A stretch of DNA of 64,000 bases from Mycolicibacterium parafortuitum (lineage in GTDB: Bacteria > Actinomycetota > Actinomycetes > Mycobacteriales > Mycobacteriaceae), in contig NZ_AP022598.1 in assembly GCF_010725485.1 (NCBI RefSeq), positions 5,704,001 through 5,768,000 of the forward strand. Reading direction: 5' to 3'. Under the pieces are notes generated by a model, which saw nothing but the letters and a program-made list of their open reading frames with translations, did not search any database and was not told where the DNA came from. Below, in pieces: positions 45,910-54,418 of the stretch (within the stretch, counting starts at the first letter, position 1; each line of letters starts with the position of its first letter). The position numbers and the translations under genes were made by a program.

Positions 45910-47253
45910 TTACTCCGAAGCTCCTGGGGAGTCGGACGACGTCGCGTCCTTCGCCGCACCGGAATCCGCGGATCCGGAGGCGTCCCTGACGGGCTTGCCG
46001 GCCTTGCGCTCCGTGGAGCTGTCGGCGTCCTCGGCACCCTTGGTGTCAGCATCGGTCGCGTCGGCGGCTTCGTCCGCGGCGGCTTCGTCCGCGGCGGCTT
46101 TGCCCTCGGCGACTTTGTCCGCGACGGCTTCGTCCTCGACGACTTTGTCCTCGGCGACTTTGTCCGCGACGGCTTCGTCCTCGACGACTTTGTCCTCGGC
46201 GGCTTCGCTCGTGGAATCGGTCACGACATCGTCACCCGCGGTGTCGACGACGCTGTCCTCGGCAGCCTCAACCGCGGCGGTGTCCTCCACCGCGACAGCG
46301 GCTTTCGGGGTACGCAGCGACGCGGTGACGCTGCTGGGCATCTCCGCGACCGGTGCCGCGAGCGCGACAGGAGCAGCGGCGGCGACCAGCGCGTTCGGAG
46401 TCGCTTGCGCCACAACGTCGTTACGGCTGTAGCCCGCGTCGATCTTGGCCCTGAGCTCGGCCTCCCGCTTGGCCAGGGACGGGAACATCCGCACCAACGG
46501 CAACTTCTCGGTCGGAACCAGGTAGTGGGTGGTGGTTCCGCCCACGGAGTTGGTGTCGACCGAGATGTTCTGCGCCGGAACCTTCGACAGATCCGCATAC
46601 ATCACCGGGACGTGGACGTAGATCCCTCCGGCGATGGCGTTGGCGATGGCCAGCACGTTCCACCAGCGGTCCGGGAAGTCGGCCATGCCGTCGTACTCAC
46701 CGGTCACGACGATGACGTCGTACTTGGTCTCCGGCGCCGGCTGGTAGGTGTAGTCGAAGTTGCTGTTGTAGCGCGCCTGGCTGATCACCTTCTGACGACT
46801 GGAGTCGGCGACGACCACGAATGTGATCTTGTCCTTGCCCGGCGCGTCGGCGCTGGCTTCGAGTTCGCGGAGCACCTCGTTCACGACGAGGGAGCCGGCC
46901 GACAGGCCGACCACGGTCACCTTCTCACCGTTGGCGACCTGACCGAGGGCGTTGTTGATCTGCGCGGTGAGGTTCGTCTTACCCTGCGCGATGGACGCAC
47001 CGAGGGTCAGATCGCCCCGGCCCGTCATCGGGCCGGCCTGTGCGGGCCACTTGACGCTGACGCGCTGCTGATCCTTGAACTTGCCGCCGAGCAGTGGCGC
47101 CATCAGCGGATCGGTCAGGGACGGCGTCGAGATGCCGCCGATGATGAGGGCCGTGTTGGCCGCCATGCCCGGCGTGGCGGCGGACAGCGCCAGCGCAGCT
47201 GAGGCAAAGACCGTGCCGCATACGACACCTGATTTGCGCAGGCTGATTCCCAT
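45910..47253 (-). CDS. Secreted PE-PPE-domain (serine hydrolase-fold) protein with acidic repeat tail
   Basis: A 447-aa exported protein. A signal peptide ends near PGMAAN (residue 31-32). The next ~230 residues form the PE-PPE domain, an alpha/beta-hydrolase fold first described at the C-termini of mycobacterial PE/PPE proteins; the nucleophile elbow is GLSAG at 116-120. There is no PE or PPE module. The last ~130 residues are low-complexity, rich in Ala, Glu, Asp and Lys, with a perfectly repeated 15-residue unit. GGAGA precedes ATG 47253; the ORF continues upstream to 47493 without coding character. It is probably an esterase acting at the cell envelope. Confidence 0.82.
   Translation of the reverse strand: MGISLRKSGVVCGTVFASAALALSAATPGMAANTALIIGGISTPSLTDPLMAPLLGGKFKDQQRVSVKWPAQAGPMTGRGDLTLGASIAQGKTNLTAQINNALGQVANGEKVTVVGLSAGSLVVNEVLRELEASADAPGKDKITFVVVADSSRQKVISQARYNSNFDYTYQPAPETKYDVIVVTGEYDGMADFPDRWWNVLAIANAIAGGIYVHVPVMYADLSKVPAQNISVDTNSVGGTTTHYLVPTEKLPLVRMFPSLAKREAELRAKIDAGYSRNDVVAQATPNALVAAAAPVALAAPVAEMPSSVTASLRTPKAAVAVEDTAAVEAAEDSVVDTAGDDVVTDSTSEAAEDKVVEDEAVADKVAEDKVVEDEAVADKVAEGKAAADEAAADEAADATDADTKGAEDADSSTERKAGKPVRDASGSADSGAAKDATSSDSPGASE
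46106..46195. repeat. Two perfect tandem 45-bp repeats inside the PE-PPE gene
   Basis: Unit 46106-46150 is identical to 46151-46195 and encodes EDKVVEDEAVADKVA twice. A decayed third copy follows on either side. The identity at every synonymous position implies recent duplication or slippage; copy number is likely to vary between strains. Confidence 0.9.
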
Positions 47254-47919
47254 GAGTTCTCCCCGGAAAAGTAACGATGAAATGGTCGCCGAACGCCGGC
47301 GCCAGGGAAGCATATGAGCTACGAAGTCCTCCGGCACAGCAAAATCGGCAAAATTCTCATGACCGCAGTTTCGGCGAAACCTTTGCAATTCGCTGGCAAT
47401 CGCTATAAGCCAACTTATTGACGTGATTACAGAATTATCGGCGCAATACCCGCCGCAATATACGTGCACTATAACCGCGAAGGAGTGCATCAATAATCAC
47501 TCGAACCTCACCAATAACAATCTCGAACATATGCTTTAATCAATTGCCAGCATCGTGATTGCTAATAAAAGTTCGCGGATCCAAACGAGCGTCATGGCAC
47601 ACCATCGAGCCGCCTCGGACAAGCCGACGAGCTACCACCTCACCGACGCAGGCGGGGCGCCAGACGGCACCGCCACCCCCACCCGCCTTATTTACTTATA
47701 AGTGAATTTATGTGACATCGCAGCAAACCAACACGGGCGAATCGCGATGCGCGCCGGATCCAGCACGGCCTCGCGCGGAGAACGCACTCCGTCGATGGCT
47801 TTCCCGCCGCGGGGCGCGGAATGCCTGCGGAAGTGATTCCAAATGCCCTGTGGGACAAAGCTTGCCGGGCACTGCTTGGGGACGAACACGATCGACAGCG
47901 CGGCCGCCGGCCGGGACGG
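47254..47919. other. AT-rich intergenic stretch without a recognisable gene
   Basis: 666 bp separate the PE-PPE gene from the phytochrome gene stop. Much of it, especially 47340-47580, is visibly AT-rich (one 60-base line has 23 G+C) against about 70% G+C elsewhere. Only short frames with no coding character or ribosome-binding site are present. It should hold the PE-PPE promoter; it may be a remnant of a lost element. It also contains the palindrome at 47691-47706. Confidence 0.6.
47691..47706. promoter_or_regulatory. AT-rich palindrome (candidate operator)
   Basis: TTTACTTATAAGTGAA is symmetric over 16 bp except for one pair; the core ACTTATAAGT is perfect. Such AT-only palindromes are rare at this base composition and usually mark regulator binding sites. 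No regulator is assignable. Confidence 0.45.
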
Positions 47920-50229
47920 TCAGTGTCTGCGCAACGCGACGACGGTGACGTCGTCGTCGGTGAACGCGGAGGCCATCGTCATCCAGATCGCGTACGCCGA
48001 CAGATCCGCATCGCCGCCGAGCGTTTCGGCCAGCCGGTCCATACCCTCGTCGATCACCTGACCGCGCCGCTCGACGAGGCCGTCGGAGTACAGCACCAGC
48101 CCGTGGCCGGGTTCGATGACGAAGGTCCCCTGTGTGTACGAGGCGCTGCTGACGCCGATCGGCGGGGACAGCGGTATCGGCGCGGCCACCGCCGTCGGCG
48201 CGGAGTTGGTCATATACGGCATCAGATGGCCGGCCGAGGTCGCCTCGACCACTCCCGAGTCGAGATCGATCCGCGCGACCAGCACGGTGGCGAACGCCGC
48301 GTCGAGCATGTGCAGACAGAAGTCGTTGAGCTGTTGCACCGCCTCGGCGGGTGATGCTCCGGCGAACAGGTGCGCCCGTAACGCATTGCGCAACTGTGCC
48401 ATCGTGCCCGCCACGGTGACCCCGTGGCCCGCCACGTCACCGACCACGGTGATCAGTCGGCCGTCGCGCAACTCGAACGCGTCGTACCAGTCGCCGCCGA
48501 CCCGGTCACCGGCCGCCGGCTCGTAGTGCGCTGTCAGCTGCCAGTTCTGCAGCTGCGGAATGGAATCGGGAATCAGGCTGCGCTGCACCATTTCCGCGAC
48601 ACGTAACGCGCCGCGGGTGCGGCGATACAGCGACTCGACGAGGTGGCGGCGCAGCGCATCGGCGGATTCGACCTCGGTCGGTGTCCAGGGTTCGCCACGG
48701 TCGCGGACCACCTCGCGCCACCGCTCGAACGACTTGCGGGGACTGAGCCTGACCTCGTCACTCTCACTGACGGCGATCGCCTTGTTCTCCGGGTCACCGC
48801 CCCAATCCACCGAGCGGAGCGCCTCCCGGCGGAACCAGGCGGCGAACTGGCCGTCGGGCAGATTGAGTACCAGCGCGCCCGCCGCCACCTGCGGATCGAT
48901 GCCGGCCTCGGGCAACGTGCGGGGCAGGCTGTCGGTCCGCGCGACCTCGTCGTCGGCGCCACGCGCCCAGGCCACCACCGCAGCCACCACCTCAGCGGGC
49001 GGCACCGACCCGAGAGTCCGGCGGTGTCCTGCGATGTCGACGACGACACCGTCGGCGGCCACCAGGTCGAACAGGTCCGGGGCGCCGAGCAGCGCCGACA
49101 CCATGGGTTTGGTGTCGTCCATCGTCGCGGCGGTGAGCTTCGTCAGCACCGCCTGTGCGTCGAGCCGCTTGTGCAGTTGGTCCTCTTCGAACTGGTCGAC
49201 CAGCCGCAGCGACAGTGTCGAGCCGAGGAACTCCGCGGCGGCCCGGGTGCCGAACGGAGGCAGATGCGGTCCGGCGTAGTGATGGCAGGCGATCAGTCCC
49301 CACAGCCGGCCGTGCCGCAGCAGCGAAATGGACATCGACGCGTACACGCCCATGTTCTGCAGATACTCGATGTGGATCGGTGACACGCTGCGCAACGTCG
49401 CATGGGTCAGGTCCAGCGGCGTCCCGCTCGCGGGATCCTGTGCGGGGACCAGGGGCGCCGGGGTGTAACCGACATCGGAGATCAGGCGCAACCAGCTCTT
49501 CTCGTACAGTGCCCGCGCCTGGGCCGGGATGTCGGTCGCCGGATAGTGCAGCCCGAGAAACGAATTGAGGTCGTCACGCTTCGCCTCGGCGACCACCTCG
49601 CCGTTGTATTCGTCGTCGTACCGGTAGACCATCACGCGGTCGAAGCCGGTGAGGTTGCGGACCGCGCGGGCTGCGGTGTCGTACAGGTCGGTCATCGTCG
49701 CCGCGTGGTTGAGTTCCTCGACCCAGCCACGCACCGATTGGTAGGTGTTCGGGAAGGAGTACGGCCGCTCGCCGTAGGCGATCTCCAGTTCGACCAGCAG
49801 CACACCGGGGCCGCGATGCAGGATCGCGTCGAAATCGCGCGCCACCCCCGCGACGTCGAGGACGCATTCGACCGGATTGCGCCGGTGCAGATCCCCGACG
49901 ATCGACGCGGCCTTCTCGACCAGGGCGGCCTGATCGGGCCCCATCAGCACGGACAGATGCTGCCCCAGCACCTCCTCGGCGGGCCGGCCGAGCATTTCGC
50001 CGACATTGGCGCTGATCTGGCGGATGTCGAAGTCCGGCTCGCCGACCACGACGAGCACACCTCGGGGCTGGATGCTGCCCGGGATGTGGATCGGTTCCCT
50101 GGCGCAGTTGTCGAGGTCGATCGGCGTTCCGGCGGGCAGCAGGTCGGCATCGGCCTCACCGCGCGCAGCCGGGCTCGGGGGCTGCCCAGGGGTTTCCCTG
50201 GATGGCTCACTTCGTCGCGCCCCGTGCAT
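47920..50229 (-). CDS. Bacteriophytochrome-PP2C (SpoIIE) phosphatase fusion
   Basis: A 769-aa photoreceptor phosphatase. The photosensory core is complete: N-terminal Cys42 in NCAREPIHIPGSIQPRG, the biliverdin attachment position; PAS about 35-145; GAF about 165-345 with GFDRVMVYRY, ATDIPAQAR (232-240), His286 in SPIHIEYL and the ACHH pair at 315-317; PHY about 355-535 with the tongue residues WGG (477-479) and PRKSF (497-501). Instead of a histidine kinase the output is a PP2C/SpoIIE phosphatase with GGDWYD (578-583), GDVAGHG (597-603) and the terminal DDD metal site. Predicted role: red/far-red light control of dephosphorylation of a STAS protein. It follows the STAS gene after 164 bp. No heme oxygenase is in the window. 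Confidence 0.9.
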   Translation of the reverse strand: MHGARRSEPSRETPGQPPSPAARGEADADLLPAGTPIDLDNCAREPIHIPGSIQPRGVLVVVGEPDFDIRQISANVGEMLGRPAEEVLGQHLSVLMGPDQAALVEKAASIVGDLHRRNPVECVLDVAGVARDFDAILHRGPGVLLVELEIAYGERPYSFPNTYQSVRGWVEELNHAATMTDLYDTAARAVRNLTGFDRVMVYRYDDEYNGEVVAEAKRDDLNSFLGLHYPATDIPAQARALYEKSWLRLISDVGYTPAPLVPAQDPASGTPLDLTHATLRSVSPIHIEYLQNMGVYASMSISLLRHGRLWGLIACHHYAGPHLPPFGTRAAAEFLGSTLSLRLVDQFEEDQLHKRLDAQAVLTKLTAATMDDTKPMVSALLGAPDLFDLVAADGVVVDIAGHRRTLGSVPPAEVVAAVVAWARGADDEVARTDSLPRTLPEAGIDPQVAAGALVLNLPDGQFAAWFRREALRSVDWGGDPENKAIAVSESDEVRLSPRKSFERWREVVRDRGEPWTPTEVESADALRRHLVESLYRRTRGALRVAEMVQRSLIPDSIPQLQNWQLTAHYEPAAGDRVGGDWYDAFELRDGRLITVVGDVAGHGVTVAGTMAQLRNALRAHLFAGASPAEAVQQLNDFCLHMLDAAFATVLVARIDLDSGVVEATSAGHLMPYMTNSAPTAVAAPIPLSPPIGVSSASYTQGTFVIEPGHGLVLYSDGLVERRGQVIDEGMDRLAETLGGDADLSAYAIWMTMASAFTDDDVTVVALRRH

Positions 50230-50393
50230 ATGCCGTCAGTTGACTTTCTCGCCCCGCGGCACGCGTGCCGCTCCCCCGCCTCGACCATGCCAACCCCCGA
50301 TGGCATTCATCCGAGCTCTACCGACACCCATCCAACCAGCCGCGCGGTCCGCGCACACGCCCGGCTCGCGCCGGGGCGGCACGGCGCGGGGGG

Positions 50394-50714
50394 TCACCGC
50401 TGCACCGCGTCGACGGTGACGAGCTCGGTGACCCCGCTGACGCGCATCGTGGAGAGCAGATAGGGATGGACGACGATCCTGTGGATCGCATCGGCATATG
50501 CGGACAGCACGTTGATGGCCGCGCTGTCCACATACTCGACCTCGGCCAGATCAACGACGAGTTCCGCACCGCTGCCGCCGATTTCGGCGACGGCATCTGC
50601 CAGCGCGGATTTCAGCTCGTCGACATTGCTCAGATCGATCTCGCCGCTGGCCTCCAGCCGCAGCCCCTCCCCGTGACCGGGACGGGCGGTGCGCAGACGC
50701 AGCTGGGTGGGCAT
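50394..50714 (-). CDS. STAS-domain anti-anti-sigma factor
   Basis: A 106-aa SpoIIAA/RsbV-like protein. The STAS core shows LEASGEIDLSNVDEL and the phosphorylatable serine in EYVDSAAINVL. In partner switching its unphosphorylated form binds an anti-sigma kinase and frees the sigma factor. It starts at ATG 50714, overlapping the stop of the GAF/PP2C/HATPase gene by one base, so kinase and target are co-expressed. The phytochrome phosphatase just downstream is its probable second phosphatase. Confidence 0.88.
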   Translation of the reverse strand: MPTQLRLRTARPGHGEGLRLEASGEIDLSNVDELKSALADAVAEIGGSGAELVVDLAEVEYVDSAAINVLSAYADAIHRIVVHPYLLSTMRVSGVTELVTVDAVQR

Positions 50715-53266
50715 CAGGCGATCCTCGCGTAGAGATGGATGGTGGTGCCGCCGGAGTCATGGGCGATGGTCACGTCCTCCATCAGCCCGCGCATGATGCC
50801 GATGCCGCGGCCGCGGTAGGTGTCCGGTGGCTGCGCCGGGGGTTTCCAGGTGCCGGTGTCGGTGATGATCAGTTCGACAAGATCGACCAGGGCGGTCGCT
50901 CGGACACTGACGGTGCCGGGCATGCCGTCTCGGTGGCCGTGTTCGATCGCGTTGGCGACTGCCTCACCCGCGGCGACCAACACCTCCATCACCCGGTCGG
51001 GTTCCACCCGGGCGCCGGAGAGCCAGCTCCGCAGCGCCGATCGGGTCGACGCCAGGTAGCTGGCGTCGGCCGGGAAGCTCAGTTCCAGCGGGGCGGGATG
51101 GCGGTAGAGCAGCAGCGCCACGTCGTCCTGGTATCCGTCGTCGGGAGCGAGCCCCGTCATGATGCCGTTGGCGAGCTCGTCCAGCGGCGCAGCGCGAAGC
51201 TCCTGGATCAGCGCGCTCGCCCGAGATATGCCTTGCTCCAACGGAACCCGGCGGCGCTCCACCAACCCGTCGGTGTAGAGCACCAGGGTCGAGCCGATCG
51301 GGATCCTCATGTGCGCTTCCGGGCGGGGCCAATCTTGGCGCAGGCCCAGTGCGATGGTGTGGGCGTCGTCGAGTTGCTGGGCGCTGCCGTCGGCGTGCAC
51401 GAGCAACGGCGGTGGGTGTCCGGCGCTGGAGTACGAGATCTCCCCGGTGGCGGGGTCGAGCACCATCACCACCGCGGTGGTGCACTGCGCACCGGGCAGC
51501 CGGGCCGCGAAGCGGTCCATCCCGGCCAGGGCCGCGCCGGGGCTGGCGTTCTCCAGCAGCAGTGCCCGGCACGCGCTGCGGACCTGACCCATCACGGTGG
51601 CCGCGGCCAGGCCGTGCCCGACGCAGTCGCCGACGACAAGCGCGATGCGCCCGTCGTCGAGGTCCGCGACGTCGTACCAGTCGCCGCCGACCTGCAGCGG
51701 CCGGCTCGCGGCCTGATAGCGCACGGTGAATCCCGGCGGAAGGTCGGCCGGGCCGAGGATCGAGTGCTGCAGTGCGAGCGCGGTCTCGCGTTGTTGGTCG
51801 ACTTGATACACCCGCTGTAGGCCTGCGCTGAGGCGGCCGGCAAGGACCGTCAGCAGCGTCTGGTCCTCCAGCGTGAACGACCGCTGATCGGTGAGCTCGA
51901 TCCAGACCACCAGGATCCCCTCGGGGTGCTGGATGGCGATCCCCGCGGTTCCGGGCTGCGCGGTGTTCGGGGTGAGCAGGTCGTCGTCGGACAACGCGGC
52001 CAGGATCCGGCGCAGGTCGGCGGGAAGGTCGGTCCACTTCACGCTTTCGCCGGCGGCGACCAGGCTCGGCAGACCGTCGGCGGCGCCGGCGTGACGCGGG
52101 AAGGTCACCGCCAACACCCGGCGTGCCCGCCACAGCCTGCGCAACTCGTCGGCAGCACCCTGCAACGCATCGTCAAACGAATCTGCCTGCGCCAGTTGAC
52201 GGTTCAGAGCATGCTCACGTCCAGCCGCGAGCGCCAGGGCGATCGCGGCGTGCCGGGCGAAGTCGGCGACGAGCTCGAGATAGGCCTCGTCGAACGGTGG
52301 CTGATGGGGACGCCGGGCCACCGCGATGACGCCGAGCACCGCACCGTCGGCGATCAACGGCATCACGATCGCGGAACGCTCACCGACGTCGGTGAACCCT
52401 TCGATCGGGTACTGGAACGAATCCGTGATCATCGGCAGGCCGCGACGGGCCACACCGCCGGTGGTGGAGCCGTCCATGGGCACCTGTCGGCCGATCACCT
52501 CGGAGGCATACTTACCCGCCGTCGCGGCGACGATCAGCGTGTCGACGTCCTCGGCGGCCACTTCGGATTCGCCCGGTACCAGCAGGATGGCCTGCTCCGC
52601 GTCGGCGAGCTCGAGCGCGCGGTTCACGATGAGCTGCAACGGGCCGGTCTGCGGATCCCCGGACAGCAGCGCCGTGGTGATCTCGCGGCTGGCCTTCGTC
52701 CATTTGGCGGACTCACGTTCACGCTCGAACAACCGGGCGTTGTCGATCGCGGCCGCCGCCGCGGTCGCCAGCGCGCGCACCGCGCTCTCCTGAGCATCGG
52801 TGAACACCCGGCCCGGACGGTCGTCGGCGAGGAACAGCGAGCCGAAGCGCGACGCGCGCACCGTGAGCGGGATCGCGAGCAGCGCCCGGATGGGCAGATT
52901 CAAGTCCCGCGACCCGGTGATGTCCGGATGCTGCTGCAGATCGTCGACGCGAAGACCGTCGCCGATGTCCATGTCGGCCAGACCCGACGCGTCGAACGCG
53001 TCGCCGGCGTCGACGAAGACGAGGCTGTTGTCGGCGGCGCGGATCCCGAGTCCCGCGTAGCGGGCGCCGCTCAGCTCCCGCGCCGCGGTGACGATGCGTT
53101 CCAGCGTGACGTCGAAGTGGAGATCCGAGCCGATCGCGACGATGGCCCGCACGAGGTGCTCCATCTGGTCGCGCGCGGCGACCAGCTCGTCGAAGTCGGC
53201 GCTCGTGTGACCGTCTCCTTCCGGGGAGCGACGACGAGGTGAGGACTCGTCGGGGTCGTCGGCCAT
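50714..53266 (-). CDS. GAF-PP2C-HATPase partner-switching protein (phosphatase plus anti-sigma kinase)
   Basis: An 850-aa cytoplasmic regulator. Two GAF domains (about 40-180 and 190-345) and a third degenerate one (365-485) precede a PP2C/SpoIIE phosphatase with GGDWYD (527-532), GDCVGHG (546-552) and DDGYQDDVALLL. A C-terminal HATPase_c domain (about 720-850) has N-box AAGEAVANAIEHG, DTGTW and GRGIGIMRGL, as in RsbW-type anti-sigma kinases. One chain thus has both the kinase and the phosphatase for the STAS protein encoded next. Mycobacterial Rv1364c has a comparable phosphatase/kinase fusion. No sigma factor gene is adjacent. Confidence 0.9.
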   Translation of the reverse strand: MADDPDESSPRRRSPEGDGHTSADFDELVAARDQMEHLVRAIVAIGSDLHFDVTLERIVTAARELSGARYAGLGIRAADNSLVFVDAGDAFDASGLADMDIGDGLRVDDLQQHPDITGSRDLNLPIRALLAIPLTVRASRFGSLFLADDRPGRVFTDAQESAVRALATAAAAAIDNARLFERERESAKWTKASREITTALLSGDPQTGPLQLIVNRALELADAEQAILLVPGESEVAAEDVDTLIVAATAGKYASEVIGRQVPMDGSTTGGVARRGLPMITDSFQYPIEGFTDVGERSAIVMPLIADGAVLGVIAVARRPHQPPFDEAYLELVADFARHAAIALALAAGREHALNRQLAQADSFDDALQGAADELRRLWRARRVLAVTFPRHAGAADGLPSLVAAGESVKWTDLPADLRRILAALSDDDLLTPNTAQPGTAGIAIQHPEGILVVWIELTDQRSFTLEDQTLLTVLAGRLSAGLQRVYQVDQQRETALALQHSILGPADLPPGFTVRYQAASRPLQVGGDWYDVADLDDGRIALVVGDCVGHGLAAATVMGQVRSACRALLLENASPGAALAGMDRFAARLPGAQCTTAVVMVLDPATGEISYSSAGHPPPLLVHADGSAQQLDDAHTIALGLRQDWPRPEAHMRIPIGSTLVLYTDGLVERRRVPLEQGISRASALIQELRAAPLDELANGIMTGLAPDDGYQDDVALLLYRHPAPLELSFPADASYLASTRSALRSWLSGARVEPDRVMEVLVAAGEAVANAIEHGHRDGMPGTVSVRATALVDLVELIITDTGTWKPPAQPPDTYRGRGIGIMRGLMEDVTIAHDSGGTTIHLYARIA

Positions 53267-53512
53267 TCCCCTACGCTAAACCGTCAGACCTGCAGATTCG
53301 CGCGGCCTGCCCTACGAATGCCCAGAGTGTCCCGCCGCGGTCCCGTCAAACCTGCGCCACTGGACCGCAAACGAAACCGAACTTCGCGTTTCGGCTCTCC
53401 GAGCCGCTTTTAGCCCACTTCCGGAAACCCCAAGCCGCCTTTTCCCTCGGCGGGATGAATGCGCACACGTCGGCGGGTTCGACCGGGCAGAGGACAACCG
53501 GAAGGAGCGACC

Positions 53513-54418
53513 ATGACCGTAGACCGCATCGCCGCAGAAGGACTCGACGAGCTGGTGCCGTCGCGTTACGCCGTCCAGGTGGGCGACATCGAAGTGCTGG
53601 TGATCAGCGACGGGATACTCCCGATCACCGCGGGGACGTTGGCCACCAATGCCGACGCCGCCGAGTTCGGGCACTGGCTCGACGATCGGTTCCTGCCGCG
53701 CGATGTGCTCGACTGGCCGCTGAACGTGGTCGTGGTGCGCACCGGTGGGCGGACGATTCTCGTCGACGCCGGACTCGGGCTGGAGTTCCCCGATTTCCCG
53801 CGCTCGGGCCAGACGGTGCGCCGGCTGGAGGCGGCGGGAATCGACCTCGGCGCGGTGACCGACGTGGTGCTCACCCATCTGCACATGGACCATGTCGGCG
53901 GGCTGCTCACCGGAGGCGTGAAGGAGCGGTTGCGTCCAGACCTGCGCGTGCATGTGTCGGCCGCCGAGGCCGAATTCTGGGAGGCGCCGGACTTTTCGCA
54001 CACCGAGATGCCCGCGCCGGTGCCTGACGCCCTGCGTTCGATCGCGGCGCGGTTCCTCGACGAGTACCGCGGCCGGATCCGCACCTTCGAATCCGAGTAC
54101 GAGCCGGCTCCCGGGGTTCAGGTGGTCCGCACCGGTGGCCACACCCCGGGGCACAGCATCGTGCGGTTGGCCTCCGGCGGGCACGGTTTGACGTTCGCCG
54201 GGGACGCCGTGTTCGCACCGGGCTTCGACAACCCGCAGTGGCACAACGGGTTCGAGCACGACCCCGAGGAGTCCGTCCGAGTCCGGGTCCAGCTGCTGCG
54301 CGAGCTCGCGGCCACCGGAGAGTCACTGGTCGCCACCCACCTGCCGTTCCCGTCGGTCTGCCATGTGGCCACCGCCGGTGACGCGTTCCGCAGTGTCCCG
54401 GTGGACTGGGACTACTGA
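53513..54418 (+). CDS. Metallo-beta-lactamase-fold hydrolase
   Basis: A 301-aa MBL-fold protein. The first metal motif THLHMDH gives H122, H124, D126 and H127; the GHTPGHS motif and the late ATHLPFP supply the other ligands. The length and spacing resemble N-acyl-homoserine-lactonase-like and related hydrolases. GAAGGAG precedes ATG 53513. There is no signal peptide. The gene ends seven bases inside the convergent ATP-grasp gene. Substrate unknown. Confidence 0.87.
   Translation: MTVDRIAAEGLDELVPSRYAVQVGDIEVLVISDGILPITAGTLATNADAAEFGHWLDDRFLPRDVLDWPLNVVVVRTGGRTILVDAGLGLEFPDFPRSGQTVRRLEAAGIDLGAVTDVVLTHLHMDHVGGLLTGGVKERLRPDLRVHVSAAEAEFWEAPDFSHTEMPAPVPDALRSIAARFLDEYRGRIRTFESEYEPAPGVQVVRTGGHTPGHSIVRLASGGHGLTFAGDAVFAPGFDNPQWHNGFEHDPEESVRVRVQLLRELAATGESLVATHLPFPSVCHVATAGDAFRSVPVDWDY

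Noticed and set aside
46083..46200. Possible CRISPR-like or satellite repeat
   Set aside because: The repeats are direct tandem, without spacers, and in frame with the PE-PPE protein tail.
47692..47948. Two short frames in the AT-rich stretch (47692-47889 minus, 47712-47948 plus)
   Set aside because: No ribosome-binding site, no domain character and overlap with each other and with the phytochrome stop; not supported as genes.
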